Translations under genes and position numbers: made by a program
Source: an uncultured Prevotella sp.
GTDB lineage: Bacteria; Bacteroidota; Bacteroidia; Bacteroidales; Bacteroidaceae
Direction of reading: 5' to 3'
NCBI GenBank assembly: GCA_944320235.1
Contig: CALUGQ010000032.1
Location: 101,665 to 165,664, forward strand
DNA length: 64,000 bases
In this document: piece by piece, positions 16,581-25,949 of the stretch
Numbering within the stretch: position 1 is the stretch's first letter
How the letters are laid out: each line of letters starts with the position of its first letter
Notes under the pieces: model-generated
Told to the model about the DNA's origin: nothing
Database searches by the model: none
Seen by the model: the letters and a program-made list of their open reading frames with translations, nothing else

Positions 16581-17453
16581 ATGGAATACTACGAAGTGGA
16601 ATTCAACATATCAACAAACAGCTGCAGTTTGCAAGATGCTCGCGACATAATAGCCGCCATGGCGGGCGAATCCGGGTTTGAGGCGTTCGAGGAAACAGCA
16701 TGCGGCACAAAAGGATACGTGCAGACTTCCATGCTTGACCGCAAAGCGATTGAGACGCTGATTGACAATTTTCCTATGCCCGGAGCCAAGATAAGCTACA
16801 CTGTCAAAAAGGCTGAATACAAGGACTGGAACGAACAATGGGAAAAAGAAGGCTTTGAGCCAATTGTCATTGGCGACAATTGCTGCATCCATGATGGCCG
16901 CCACTTGCCCGGTCAAGACTACAGAATAATGGTAGGAATCGATGCAAAACTGGCTTTCGGAACCGGCAACCATGAAACCACACGCATGGTTGTGGCAAGC
17001 CTGCTTGAAAGCAGCATGGAAGGCAAGTCGATGCTCGACTGCGGATGCGGAACAGGCATACTGGCAATCATTGCGCTGAAAGCAGGAGCAACCAAAGCCG
17101 TTGGCTACGACATTGATGAGTGGAGCGTAGAAAACTCACGCCACAATGCCGAAGCAAATGGAGTCATCGACCATTTTACAGCCTTGAAAGGGGATGCATC
17201 CATAATAAACGAAATAAAGGAAAAGTTCGATGTGGTGGCGGCAAACATAAACCGAAACATCCTGCTTGCCGACCTCGCCATGTTATGCTCAGCCATGAAT
17301 GACGGAGCACGGTTAATAGTGAGCGGCTTCTACGACGAAGACACCATCATGATAAGGCAACACGCCGAGGCATTGGGACTTACCCTTGCCAATGCACGCC
17401 ACGAAAACGGCTGGGCGTGCCTTGAGTTCATTGCGACCGCCATTGCCGGCTAA
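16581..17453 (+). CDS. prmA: Ribosomal protein L11 methyltransferase
   Basis: 290 residues, trimethylating lysines of ribosomal protein L11 with S-adenosylmethionine. The N-terminal substrate-recognition part (1-100, with YKDWNEQWEKEGFEP) is followed by the Rossmann methyltransferase fold: FGTGNHETTRM, motif I LDCGCGTGILAI, GYDIDEWSVENSRHN, and motif IV VVAANINRNILL. It appears monocistronic. Confidence 0.95.
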   Translation: MEYYEVEFNISTNSCSLQDARDIIAAMAGESGFEAFEETACGTKGYVQTSMLDRKAIETLIDNFPMPGAKISYTVKKAEYKDWNEQWEKEGFEPIVIGDNCCIHDGRHLPGQDYRIMVGIDAKLAFGTGNHETTRMVVASLLESSMEGKSMLDCGCGTGILAIIALKAGATKAVGYDIDEWSVENSRHNAEANGVIDHFTALKGDASIINEIKEKFDVVAANINRNILLADLAMLCSAMNDGARLIVSGFYDEDTIMIRQHAEALGLTLANARHENGWACLEFIATAIAG

Positions 17454-17904
17454 CCCCATTCATGGCGATACCTTTATGAGTGCGTCGCCTTCACGGCTTG
17501 ACGGCTGCCAAAGAAAACAATCACCAAATGCCATGCTATGGGGATGGTGTACACACGGGGACAACATCGCAATTGTGAAGTGGCTGTAAGGCAATAACAC
17601 TTGCGGGGCATATTCGCAGGCAACCGGCAGGACTTGCCGAGCATGGCGTAAACAAAAATTACCATTAGGTGGAATCATATAAGCCATTGGCTACCAATTG
17701 ATTACAATCAATGCGGTTTTGCATTGTAAAACAGGCTATTTTGCCATGTCAAACAAGCTTTCCCTGCAGACGAAACAGTTAGGATTTCACTGCATATCAA
17801 ACGGGCGATGTTCATTTGTGCATAAAATTCAATGGATGATTAAGCACATACCACACATGAACGCTACTTAGTGGCAAAACAAAAAAACGTGACAAACAAA
17901 GCAA
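17454..17904. repeat. Gene-free gap with intergenic repeat-like block B
   Basis: This 451-bp gap lies between prmA and the convergent lysozyme gene; short ORFs here look like chance. At 17716 GTTTTGCATTGTAAAACAGG begins a segment that resembles block D at 62236 (GTTTTGCATTCTGGAACAGG, 17 of 20), and the composition (CAAACAAGC, AAACGGGCGAT) recurs in D as AAACGGGCGG...GGGCGATA. A small CGGCAggacTTGCCG hairpin is at about 17630. No tRNA is seen. Confidence 0.4.
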
Positions 17905-18810
17905 TCAAACCCAAGGCTCCAATTCGTCTTCCTCGTTACTTCCGATTGTCAGTTGCAGAAGGTCGTAATAACTGCCGTTATATATATCAAAATCCACAAA
18001 ACCTTTTATGCCTGGTAACCGCCCGCAATCTGTGTGTTGCCAAAACTTCCACTTACCCTTATACTCAATCTTGTCAACATAATAATGCGCTATCCAATAC
18101 GGATAAGCATCAAACACAGAATCACTTAGATAAGCGGTCTTGAACTTATAATAAGTATAGATTATCGGCTTGACACCATAATGTTTCTCAACCAAACGCA
18201 ACCATGTAAGCACACTGGCCTTAAACTGTACAGAGGTCTGGTTTTTCGATTTGCGCTCTACATCGAGTACCGGCGGCAAATCGCCCTCTTCCAGCTTGAC
18301 ATTGCGCATAAAATGCTCCGCCTGCGCCCTCCCTGTAGAAGTAGTGCTCCAAAAATGATATGCCCCCCTTACAAAACCATACTCCCTGGCCTGGCGGAAA
18401 TTCTCTTCAAAACGCTTGTCAACGTTGCTTGCCCCTTCAGTAGCCTTAATCATGACGAAACGCACGGGATATTTATCTATCATCCCGTTGTTGTGCAACA
18501 CCTCCCAATCAATCTCACCCTGATGATGGCTCACGTCTATGCCGTGTATCTCGAAACCTTCTGGATAGGTTGCATCGCCATACATTGCACGCCACCGAAA
18601 GCCGAACGGACTGACAAAGAAATAGTAAAACGCCCACACGTAGCCCCCTATTACAATTCCACCCCCAAGCAACCAAGGCCAACTTGGCAACTTGTGGAAC
18701 AGCCATAAATATGGTGACAGAAAACGTTGCCGACGCGTCTGTCTCTCCCTGCGTTGACGACTCCCACGCTTATGCCTACCTGTATGACGAGAAGCTTTGT
18801 TGGGCATCAT
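17905..18810 (-). CDS. Membrane-anchored GH25 lysozyme
   Basis: About 301 residues from the Met at 18810. An Arg/Lys-rich cytoplasmic N-terminus (KASRHTGRHKRGSRQRRERQ) precedes one transmembrane segment (about 48-70), so the catalytic domain faces the periplasm. The GH25 fold (about 85-300) shows GIDVSHHQGEIDWE at the start, the DxE acid pair in PVLDVER, and YTYYKF and WQHTDCG toward the end. It would cleave the MurNAc-GlcNAc bond of peptidoglycan. The strongly basic N-terminus is longer than a plain signal anchor. Confidence 0.88.
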   Translation of the reverse strand: MMPNKASRHTGRHKRGSRQRRERQTRRQRFLSPYLWLFHKLPSWPWLLGGGIVIGGYVWAFYYFFVSPFGFRWRAMYGDATYPEGFEIHGIDVSHHQGEIDWEVLHNNGMIDKYPVRFVMIKATEGASNVDKRFEENFRQAREYGFVRGAYHFWSTTSTGRAQAEHFMRNVKLEEGDLPPVLDVERKSKNQTSVQFKASVLTWLRLVEKHYGVKPIIYTYYKFKTAYLSDSVFDAYPYWIAHYYVDKIEYKGKWKFWQHTDCGRLPGIKGFVDFDIYNGSYYDLLQLTIGSNEEDELEPWV

Positions 18811-18834
18811 CCTGTTTGCTAGCCAATGTAAAAC

Positions 18835-18887
18835 AAGCATCACACATTGTCTTATATGATTGCACTACAAAACAATGTGCGATGCTT
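18835..18887 (-). terminator. Hairpin terminator after the PPi-phosphofructokinase gene
   Basis: AAGCATCACACATTGT and ACAATGTGCGATGCTT pair over 15 of 16 positions around a 21-nt loop. It lies 19 bp after the stop codon at 18906 and upstream of the lysozyme start, so it separates the two transcripts. Confidence 0.7.
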
Positions 18888-18905
18888 CTATAGTTTAAAT
18901 TTAAA

Positions 18906-20582
18906 TTACATGATATGTTCCAATGCCAATGTTTTAGTGGGCTGGTCGCACACTTCGGCTGGCCCCCAATACTGTATCGGGCCAGGATAAACATAACAAG
19001 TTTCCTTTGCCCAATGTTCGCGATTCTTGACGAACGTCTTGAATGGGTTGCCATCAAGGTCGACAAGCGCCTTGCGGATTACAGGTTTCATTTTCCCGTT
19101 GCGGCGTTCCATGTTCATCATCATGGTGATTGGCACGCCACCGGCCACCCACTCGTCAGAAGGACGTGTAGTGTTCTTCACTATAGCCATATACCCTGTC
19201 TTGCCACTGGCTATTAGCTGTGCGGCACTTGTACCAAGCGCATAACAATAATCGGCATCAAAATTGGATGGAGCGGCACAACGCCCTTCATAGCCAAAGA
19301 AATGGTGCTGTGCGGCAAACTTGCCAACGAACTTGCCTTCAGCCTTCATCTTTTCAAGCTTGGCTGCGCACATATCTGAAAGGAGTTTCTCTGTCTCTAT
19401 GAGCGATACCTGCACGTTTCCATGTGGGTCGCGGTCAAGTGAAAGCTGCCGTGCCACATCGACCGGCAAGGTCTCGAACGTTGCGGCATTACCTTCAGAC
19501 AAATGGTTGATGATGTAATTGCGTTGAGCATCCTCATCAAGGTCACGGTATTCGGGTCCGTGGGCGGCCAGGAGGTCGTTGAGTTCCTGTATGAGACGGC
19601 CTATTGCCGGGATGAACTCAATCAACCCTTCCGGCACAATCACCGTGCCGAAATTCTTGCCTTGTGCAGCACGATATGCAATAACATCACAGAGATAGTC
19701 TACAATTTGGTTGAGCGTCATGTCTTTCTTCTCAACTTCTTCTGATATCAAACATACATTCGGCTGGCACTGCAACGCACATTCAAGGGCAATATGGCTG
19801 GCACTGCGCCCCATTACCTTGATGAAATGCCAATACTTGCGCGCAGAGTTACAATCGCGCTCTATGTTTCCGATAAGTTCGGCATATGTCTTGGTTGCCG
19901 TGTCAAATCCGAAAGAAGTCTCGATTTGTTCGTTCTTCAAGTCACCGTCAATCGTTTTAGGACAGCCTATCACCTGCACCCCTGTGTTTTTTGCAGCATA
20001 ATACTCGGCCAATACGCAAGCATTTGTGTTCGAATCGTCACCACCTATGATGACCAATGCTTTGATGTCAAGCTCGCGCAAGATTTCAAGGCCCTTTTCA
20101 AACTGTTCTTCCTCTTCAAGCTTTGTACGCCCTGAGCCAATCATATCAAAACCGCCCGTGTTACGGTAATCATCAATGACATCCTTGGTCAGCTCTATAT
20201 AATCATGCTCAACAAGGCCGCTGGGCCCCAATATGAAGCCATAAAGACGGTTCTCGGGGTTCAGCTTCTTCAGTTGGTCAAACAGTCCTGTAATCACATT
20301 ATGGCCTCCGGGAGCCTGCCCGCCACTAAGTATAACGCCGACATTGACCCTGAACCCCATGGTCTCGTCACTCTCCACAAACTCAACCACAGGCATTCCA
20401 TAAGTGTTAGGAAACAATTTCTTGATTTCATCATGATTGTCAACACTCTGGGTCGGTGCACCTTCCTTCACTTTAACCGCACCGGCAAGTGCCTTTGGCA
20501 ACTTTGGCAGATATGCTCCACGCGCTATCTGCAACGCACTTTTTTCCATCTCTATATCGTTTATATTATAAGTAGTATCCAT
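18906..20582 (-). CDS. pfp: Pyrophosphate--fructose-6-phosphate 1-phosphotransferase
   Basis: 558 residues from [10 protein letters not shown] at 20582; the open frame runs 33 codons further upstream across the promoter, so those were excluded. The long PPi-dependent PFK class is shown by the length and by [28 protein letters not shown] (the GGDD signature of PPi use in place of the ATP-type GGDG), CPKTIDGDL and [13 protein letters not shown]. It makes fructose-1,6-bisphosphate reversibly with PPi and so links glycolysis and gluconeogenesis to the PPi pool. Confidence 0.95.
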   Translation of the reverse strand: MDTTYNINDIEMEKSALQIARGAYLPKLPKALAGAVKVKEGAPTQSVDNHDEIKKLFPNTYGMPVVEFVESDETMGFRVNVGVILSGGQAPGGHNVITGLFDQLKKLNPENRLYGFILGPSGLVEHDYIELTKDVIDDYRNTGGFDMIGSGRTKLEEEEQFEKGLEILRELDIKALVIIGGDDSNTNACVLAEYYAAKNTGVQVIGCPKTIDGDLKNEQIETSFGFDTATKTYAELIGNIERDCNSARKYWHFIKVMGRSASHIALECALQCQPNVCLISEEVEKKDMTLNQIVDYLCDVIAYRAAQGKNFGTVIVPEGLIEFIPAIGRLIQELNDLLAAHGPEYRDLDEDAQRNYIINHLSEGNAATFETLPVDVARQLSLDRDPHGNVQVSLIETEKLLSDMCAAKLEKMKAEGKFVGKFAAQHHFFGYEGRCAAPSNFDADYCYALGTSAAQLIASGKTGYMAIVKNTTRPSDEWVAGGVPITMMMNMERRNGKMKPVIRKALVDLDGNPFKTFVKNREHWAKETCYVYPGPIQYWGPAEVCDQPTKTLALEHIM

Positions 20583-20592
20583 TTTGTGCCTA

Positions 20593-20704
20593 CAAAAATA
20601 AACAATAATAATCAGAATTAACTTGCAAACCCAATAGCGCAAATGAATTTTAATATTTTTTTTATTGAAAGCCATTGTCATTCACGATAAAATACGTATC
20701 TTTG
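20593..20704. promoter_or_regulatory. Divergent promoters between pfp and the small conserved gene
   Basis: Minus strand: TATTTTTG at 20600-20593, 11 bp upstream of the pfp ATG, which implies a very short leader. Plus strand: TATCTTTG at 20697-20704 for the gene at 20750, followed by GAGGAGG at about 20731-20738 as a Shine-Dalgarno site. Confidence 0.55.
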
Positions 20705-20749
20705 ACGAAACGAAAGAACATCAAATAATAAAGAGGAGGATTTAGCGAT

Positions 20750-21022
20750 ATGACAAACAGAAGGACTTTAAAACGAGAAATAAGGCAAATTTGCACAGAA
20801 CTCTTTGCAGAATGCGTAGCCGTTTCCCAATACGGAACTCCTAACGAAAGGGAATGTGCAGAATCATTGATGTACACTATTATTAAAATGGAGAAAAATT
20901 TCATTAACCGTATATCCCATCCAGAGCCAGGATTGGAGCCAAGTAAATATTACAAAGATTTGAAAGAGAAGTTCAAGGCCCAAGCAATGGAAATAATAGA
21001 CCAGATTACTATATCAGATTAA
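20750..21022 (+). CDS. Small conserved Bacteroidales protein, function unknown
   Basis: 90 residues, predicted helical, without signal peptide or membrane segment. Features are an initial basic helix (RRTLKREIRQICTELFAECVA), a middle segment ending ISHPEPG, and KYYKDLKEKFKAQ. It resembles a small family I know from Bacteroides and Prevotella genomes with no assigned role. A Shine-Dalgarno site and promoter precede it, and an acyltransferase gene follows 13 bp later, so it is the first gene of that operon. Confidence 0.75.
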   Translation: MTNRRTLKREIRQICTELFAECVAVSQYGTPNERECAESLMYTIIKMEKNFINRISHPEPGLEPSKYYKDLKEKFKAQAMEIIDQITISD

Positions 21023-21035
21023 TATTAACATAAAT

Positions 21036-21590
21036 ATGCTTAAACCACTTTGCAGCTGGATATTGTATAAATGCTTGAATTGGTCTACGAACATCACAGA
21101 AGCTCACCCAGACAAATACATAATCTGCCTTGCACCGCACACGAGCAATTGGGATTTCATAATCGGATTGCTGTATTCACGAGCCGAGGGATTAAAAAGT
21201 AACTTCTTGATGAAGAAGGAGTGGTTTATATGGCCATTAGGCAGTCTGTTTAGATGGCTTGGAGGAATCCCTGTCTGGCGCACAAAGCACACAAACATGA
21301 CCGACAACCTTGCATTAGCTGCAAAGAATGCGCATATATTCCATTTATGCATAACGCCTGAAGGCACCCGCTCGCCAAACCCTGACTGGAAAAAAGGTTT
21401 TTACTATATTGCGGAAAAAGCAAAATTGCCAATCCTGCTATATGGTGTAGACTACAAAAAGCGGCTTATCGAATGTACATGCACAATCATTCCAAATGGG
21501 GACATAGAAGGACAAATGCGCGAAATAAAGCAATATTTCAAAAGGTTTGAAGGACTGAAACCGCAGAACTTCACAACAGGAGACGTATAA
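21036..21590 (+). CDS. 1-acyl-glycerol-3-phosphate acyltransferase-like (PlsC fold)
   Basis: 184 residues. The acyltransferase motifs are present: block I APHTSNWDF (HX4D catalytic pair), block II around WPLGSLFRWLGGIPVWR, and block III TPEGTRS. It lacks the N-terminal membrane helices of full-length PlsC, so it belongs to the short 'lysophospholipid acyltransferase-like' class. It would transfer acyl chains to a lipid precursor at the inner membrane; the acceptor is not clear. The neighbours are a 90-residue protein upstream and the amidase 4 bp downstream. Confidence 0.85.
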   Translation: MLKPLCSWILYKCLNWSTNITEAHPDKYIICLAPHTSNWDFIIGLLYSRAEGLKSNFLMKKEWFIWPLGSLFRWLGGIPVWRTKHTNMTDNLALAAKNAHIFHLCITPEGTRSPNPDWKKGFYYIAEKAKLPILLYGVDYKKRLIECTCTIIPNGDIEGQMREIKQYFKRFEGLKPQNFTTGDV

Positions 21591-21594
21591 GACA

Positions 21595-24495
21595 ATGGAA
21601 ATCCGGCACACTTTAATCACTCTCATGCTATGCATTGGAGGAATGTGTTTCGCGCAAACGGCCACTCAAGAAAAGAAAATGGAGCAAAAGCTCAAAGAGT
21701 ATTTCGCGAAATACAAACCAAAGAAACAAGAACAGCCACAATCTCCCAAACTACTAAAATATGAAGTTGACAACAAGAATAAAACAATAAACATTGTTGC
21801 CGACGGCACATTCGCTGCCCAAGAGTTTTCTGAGAAAACCACTAATGACATATACAAACACATTAAGAAAGCAATTCCAAAACCTTACAAAAAATATACC
21901 ATAACGGTCATCACCAATGGTATGCCAATCGAAGACCTTGTTCCACACAAAATCAAAAAAAGGCCAGGCAAGATCAACCTGTGGGGAGACATTGAGTATG
22001 ACGGAGAGCCGTGGGTACGCAATGAATCATCGCCATACTCCCCCACCCACGGACTGCAAAACAGGCACATTGCATTATGGGCCAGCCATGGTCGGTATTA
22101 CGATGCCACAAAAGGAGAGTGGAAATGGCAGCGCCCAAAACTATTCGGAACTACAGAAGACTTGTTCACTCCAACCATAGTCATCCCATACCTCATTCCG
22201 ATGCTCGAGAATGCCGGGGCGGTTGTATTCACTCCCCGTGAACGCGACATGCAAAAGCACGAAGTCATCATCGATAATGATGACTCGATGCATGGCACAA
22301 GATATATTGAGGTAAATTCCAAGCATCAATGGGCCAACACCGACATAAACGGATTCGCCATGCACCAAGGACATTATACAGACGGCGAGAACCCGTTCAC
22401 CGCAGGCACTGCCCGCATGGCTAAAGCCACAAGCAGCAAAAAAAAGTACAGCTTGATTTCATATCAGCCAAACTTCCCTGAAGAAGGCGAATACGCAGTA
22501 TACGTAAGCTACCAAACGTTGGCAAACAGTGTCGATGATGCAAAATATACGGTATGGCACAAGGGAGAGAAAACGGTGTTCAGAGTAAACCAGCAGATGG
22601 GCGGCGGCACTTGGGTTTACCTTGGCACTTTCAAATTCGATGCAGGCAGCAATGAGTTTAACCGTGTCGTGCTTACCAACCAAAGTTCAAAGCGAGGCAT
22701 TGTTACCGCTGATGCGGTAAGATTCGGCGGTGGAATGGGCAACATAGAGCGTGGAGGGAAAGTCAGCGGCCTGCCAAGGAACATGGAAGGAGCACGATAT
22801 TACGCCCAATGGGCAGGCATGCCATATTCTGTTTACAGCACACACAACGGCACTAACGATTATGCTGACGACATTAACACGAGGTCAAAAATGACAAATT
22901 ACCTTGGTGGGGGGTCGTGTTATATGCCGACCACTGATGGGAAAAATGTACCATTCGAACTTTCACTGGCAATACACAGTGATGCCGGTTATGCAACTGA
23001 CGGCATCGGACTGATTGGCTCACTGGCAATATGCACCACAAACTTCAACGGTGGAAGGCTTAATGCAGGCATTTCAAGACTTGCTTCGCGTGACTTTGCA
23101 GACGCACTGCTTTCTAATACTACACGCGACCTGCAATATAAATACGGAACATGGCAAAAACGCAAGCTCCTTGACAAAAACTACTCAGAAACAAGACTTC
23201 CAGGAATCCCAAGCGCAATTCTGGAAACAATGTCACACCAGAACTTTCCGGATATGCGCTACGGCCAGGACCCAAACTTCAAGTTCACACTCGCGAGGTC
23301 GATATACAAAACCATATTACGCTACATATCAGAACAACACGAGCGTCCTTACGCTGTAACACCATTAACCCCACGTAACTTCAGCATAGAGTTTACCGGC
23401 AAAGGGAAAGCAACACTTACTTGGCAACCAGTCGTAGATCCCCAGGAAGCAACTTCATATCCAACTGGCTACATCGTTTACACAAGCTATGGCCACTCTG
23501 ATTTCGACAACGGCACATACATAAAAGGCAAAAACAGCTACAGCATAGAGTTAGACCCAGGTGTACTGTACAGCTTCAAAATCGCCGCTGTGACAAGAGG
23601 AGGTAAGAGCTTCCCGACAGAAGTGCTCTGCGCAATGTATAATCCAGAAGCCGAAAAAAGCATAATGATAGTAAACGGTTTCAACCGGCTGTCCTCACCA
23701 TCTGTACATGACGATGCAACAAAACAAGGCTTTGACTTTGATGAAGACCCAGGCGTGACACTCGGCCCGACAGGCGGCTGGGTCGGAAGACAAGTGTGCT
23801 TTGACCGAGAGCGCATGGGAATAGAGGACGAAAGCGGCCTGGGATGGAGTAACGATGACTTCACCGGAATGTACATCGCCGGCAACGACAAAGACTATGT
23901 TCGCTGCCATGCTGAAGCAATTGCCGCAAACAAAGGCTATAACATACTGAGTTGTTCACATGATGCAGTAGAAAGCGGAAGCATAAACTTGTCACACTAC
24001 CAAATGACAGACCTTTTGCTAGGCCTGGAACGCAATGACGGCCACAGCCTTCAATACTACAAGACGTTTTCGACCACCATGCAAAACAAACTTAAAGAGT
24101 ATACTGCGCGTGGCGGAGCTTTGCTGACCAGCGGTGCATATATCGGCAGCGACATGCAGTCAGCTGCAGAGCAGAAGTTTATCAACGACATACTGAAATG
24201 CCGCTATACCGGCAACAGCAAGCCACAAGGCCGCCCAATATACGGCCTAAACACAACCCTGCAAATCTACGACTCAATCAATGAAAGCCACTACTGCGTC
24301 ACTGCGCCAGAAGTCCTCAGCCCTGTATGGCCGGCATTTGCGGCAATGCGTTACCCTGACGGGCATGATGCGTGTGTTGCATACCGTGGGGCTGATTACC
24401 GCGCCTTTTCCATGGGCTTCCCATTTGAATGCATCAAGGATGCTGAAAAGCGGAAAGACATAATGCAGGGAATAATCAAGTTCCTCCTTGAATAA
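21595..24495 (+). CDS. Exported amidase-like protein with golvesin-type insert and FN3 domain
   Basis: 966 residues with a Sec signal (ending GMCFAQ). About 140-215 starts an Amidase_3-like fold (ALWASHGRYYD, then LFTPTIVIPYLIPMLENAGA). About 225-385 is a golvesin/xanthan-lyase CBD-like beta domain (YSLISYQPNFPEEGEYAVYV, GGGTWVYLGTFKFDAG). The amidase fold resumes at about 395-580 with FELSLAIHSDAG and PSAILETMSHQNFPDM, which could give the second His and the catalytic Glu. An FN3 module (about 590-690) and a C-terminal domain of unknown type (about 695-966) follow. Many Bacteroidetes genomes annotate such proteins as xanthan lyase, but peptidoglycan amidase is the better reading. Confidence 0.78.
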   Translation: MEIRHTLITLMLCIGGMCFAQTATQEKKMEQKLKEYFAKYKPKKQEQPQSPKLLKYEVDNKNKTINIVADGTFAAQEFSEKTTNDIYKHIKKAIPKPYKKYTITVITNGMPIEDLVPHKIKKRPGKINLWGDIEYDGEPWVRNESSPYSPTHGLQNRHIALWASHGRYYDATKGEWKWQRPKLFGTTEDLFTPTIVIPYLIPMLENAGAVVFTPRERDMQKHEVIIDNDDSMHGTRYIEVNSKHQWANTDINGFAMHQGHYTDGENPFTAGTARMAKATSSKKKYSLISYQPNFPEEGEYAVYVSYQTLANSVDDAKYTVWHKGEKTVFRVNQQMGGGTWVYLGTFKFDAGSNEFNRVVLTNQSSKRGIVTADAVRFGGGMGNIERGGKVSGLPRNMEGARYYAQWAGMPYSVYSTHNGTNDYADDINTRSKMTNYLGGGSCYMPTTDGKNVPFELSLAIHSDAGYATDGIGLIGSLAICTTNFNGGRLNAGISRLASRDFADALLSNTTRDLQYKYGTWQKRKLLDKNYSETRLPGIPSAILETMSHQNFPDMRYGQDPNFKFTLARSIYKTILRYISEQHERPYAVTPLTPRNFSIEFTGKGKATLTWQPVVDPQEATSYPTGYIVYTSYGHSDFDNGTYIKGKNSYSIELDPGVLYSFKIAAVTRGGKSFPTEVLCAMYNPEAEKSIMIVNGFNRLSSPSVHDDATKQGFDFDEDPGVTLGPTGGWVGRQVCFDRERMGIEDESGLGWSNDDFTGMYIAGNDKDYVRCHAEAIAANKGYNILSCSHDAVESGSINLSHYQMTDLLLGLERNDGHSLQYYKTFSTTMQNKLKEYTARGGALLTSGAYIGSDMQSAAEQKFINDILKCRYTGNSKPQGRPIYGLNTTLQIYDSINESHYCVTAPEVLSPVWPAFAAMRYPDGHDACVAYRGADYRAFSMGFPFECIKDAEKRKDIMQGIIKFLLE

Positions 24496-24552
24496 CATTA
24501 CACCGGCAGACATCGTCAAATAACAGCCAACCGTAATCCAGCATAAAAGACC

Positions 24553-24581
24553 TAAAGCCACCTCGAATAGAGTTGGCTTTA
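24553..24581 (+). terminator. Rho-independent terminator after the amidase gene
   Basis: TAAAGCCA and TGGCTTTA form an 8-bp stem around a 13-nt loop, followed by TTTATTTATT. It ends the three-gene operon 20750-24495. Confidence 0.65.
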
Positions 24582-25020
24582 TTTATTCATAAAAACTTAC
24601 AGAATCACATATGGCAACCATCAGTCCTTTATGGCATCCTGGCTTGGCCCGTTTCCAGACGCAAGAAGCCCTGTATCAGCGACGCGAACTGCCCGTTTTA
24701 GAAAGAGACACCGACATCGCTCCACAATCAATTGACATACAGCACATTATAAAAATCACATCCCTAAGCCTCCCAAATGCAATAATCATTTACATAACAT
24801 TTATCAGCCACACACATCTTAGCCACTAGGCAGGAGCAATATAAGCACACGGGCTTCCGCATGGCATGCCATCTTCTACCCGAGCAAACAGGACACAATC
24901 AAACAGCATAACTCTGTTAAAATGACAATAGCACAACTCTTGTACAAAGGTTGGTGCCGTAAGGCAACCATGATTCGAAAAAATTTTAAGCAAAAACTTG
25001 TGCATGAAAAATAAAGTATT
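24582..25020. other. Gene-free gap, no clear function
   Basis: No credible gene is seen; the 72-codon frame at 24611 lacks a promoter, a ribosome site and coding character. Small inverted repeats occur, for example GGTT...GCCGTAAGGC-AACC at about 24948-24971. The last 40 bp carry the promoter of the next gene. Confidence 0.4.
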
Positions 25021-25028
25021 TACATTTG
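25021..25028 (+). promoter_or_regulatory. -7 promoter element for the acidic-tail gene
   Basis: TACATTTG matches TAnnTTTG; a CTTG 19 bp upstream (about 24998-25001) may serve as the -33 element. The start codon is 31 bp downstream of it. Confidence 0.55.
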
Positions 25029-25059
25029 CAACATCAAAAACCATACAAGCAGACAGATA

Positions 25060-25854
25060 ATGAAAGCATCAGGAGCAAAAAATGCACCAACACTTAAGAC
25101 ATTGAACAAAAACAATGTCTGGGACTTACAAGAAAACGACATATTCCGCCTGCTCGACGGAATAGACAGAGACTCGGACCAGAAAGACAATCTGCGGCAT
25201 TACACAGACATCATGCGCGGAGCTTTCAGCATAGAGGAAATAACCGATGAGGCCACCACCATAAAAGCAAAATATGAAAAACAAGGTTACAAGGTAGGAC
25301 AAATCAGGCTCGACGAGGACACAAAAATCACATGGGCTGTAAAAAAGCGCCCCATACAACGCGTAACAGACCTGACATATGAAAACATCCACCACATTTC
25401 TGCCACAACACTGATTGAAGTGCTCAACCGAAACTTCGGAGGCGGCTGGGACTCGTTGTCACAAAGTATCAAAGACATCATTGAAAGCGGCTTCGACGTA
25501 TCTACGACCACCCTGCCCAAAAGCAGACTGCACAAACCTGGAGGCACATACGAAAAGAAAGTGGCCGACGGGTATGAAGTGCTCGAAATAGAAAAAGGCT
25601 CATGGGTGGAAGCCATATTCGCAAAGGCAAAGCCGGAAATGGAAAAGCCACGCCTGACATTACAAAGCAAAGAACACGATGAACTCTCTGATGAAGAATA
25701 CGACGACATGGAGGGCGAAGACGACAACATGGAAGACGAAGAGATGTTCAACGAAGATGACATTAACGAAGACAACTACAGAACCACTTTCGAAATAGCT
25801 ACCGACCCAGAAGAAGAAGCGGACGGAATAACCGACTTCGACACCGAAAACTGA
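25060..25854 (+). CDS. Cytoplasmic protein with strongly acidic C-terminal tail, function unknown
   Basis: 264 residues with no signal peptide or membrane span. The N-terminal part (about 1-200) is mixed alpha/beta with a motif-like NFGGGWDSLSQSIKDIIESGFDVS and a KPGGTYEKKVADGYEVLEIEKGSWVEAIFAK segment. From about 205 the tail is dominated by Asp and Glu (DELSDEEYDDMEGEDDNMEDEEMFNEDDINEDN), then TDPEEEADGITDFDTEN. Acidic tails like this are known from nucleic-acid mimics and from chaperone or protein-binding partners; neither is shown here. It has its own promoter and terminator, so it is a single-gene unit. Confidence 0.7.
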   Translation: MKASGAKNAPTLKTLNKNNVWDLQENDIFRLLDGIDRDSDQKDNLRHYTDIMRGAFSIEEITDEATTIKAKYEKQGYKVGQIRLDEDTKITWAVKKRPIQRVTDLTYENIHHISATTLIEVLNRNFGGGWDSLSQSIKDIIESGFDVSTTTLPKSRLHKPGGTYEKKVADGYEVLEIEKGSWVEAIFAKAKPEMEKPRLTLQSKEHDELSDEEYDDMEGEDDNMEDEEMFNEDDINEDNYRTTFEIATDPEEEADGITDFDTEN

Positions 25855-25858
25855 CCAC

Positions 25859-25902
25859 AAAGGCGTACAAGGCAAGCCAGCATGGCCGCCTGTACGCCTT
25901 TT
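25859..25902 (+). terminator. Terminator after the acidic-tail gene
   Basis: AAAGGCGTACA and TGTACGCCTTTT pair, with additional GGC/GCC pairs inside the loop. It lies 5 bp after the stop at 25854. Confidence 0.75.
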
Positions 25903-25949
25903 GTTATAAAAAAGAAACAACAACCAATAACTAAAAACATTATTTGACT

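Noticed and set aside
24611-24829. 72-codon frame in the 24.5-25.0 kb gap
   Set aside because: No promoter, ribosome site, homologue recognised or codon pattern; kept as noncoding.
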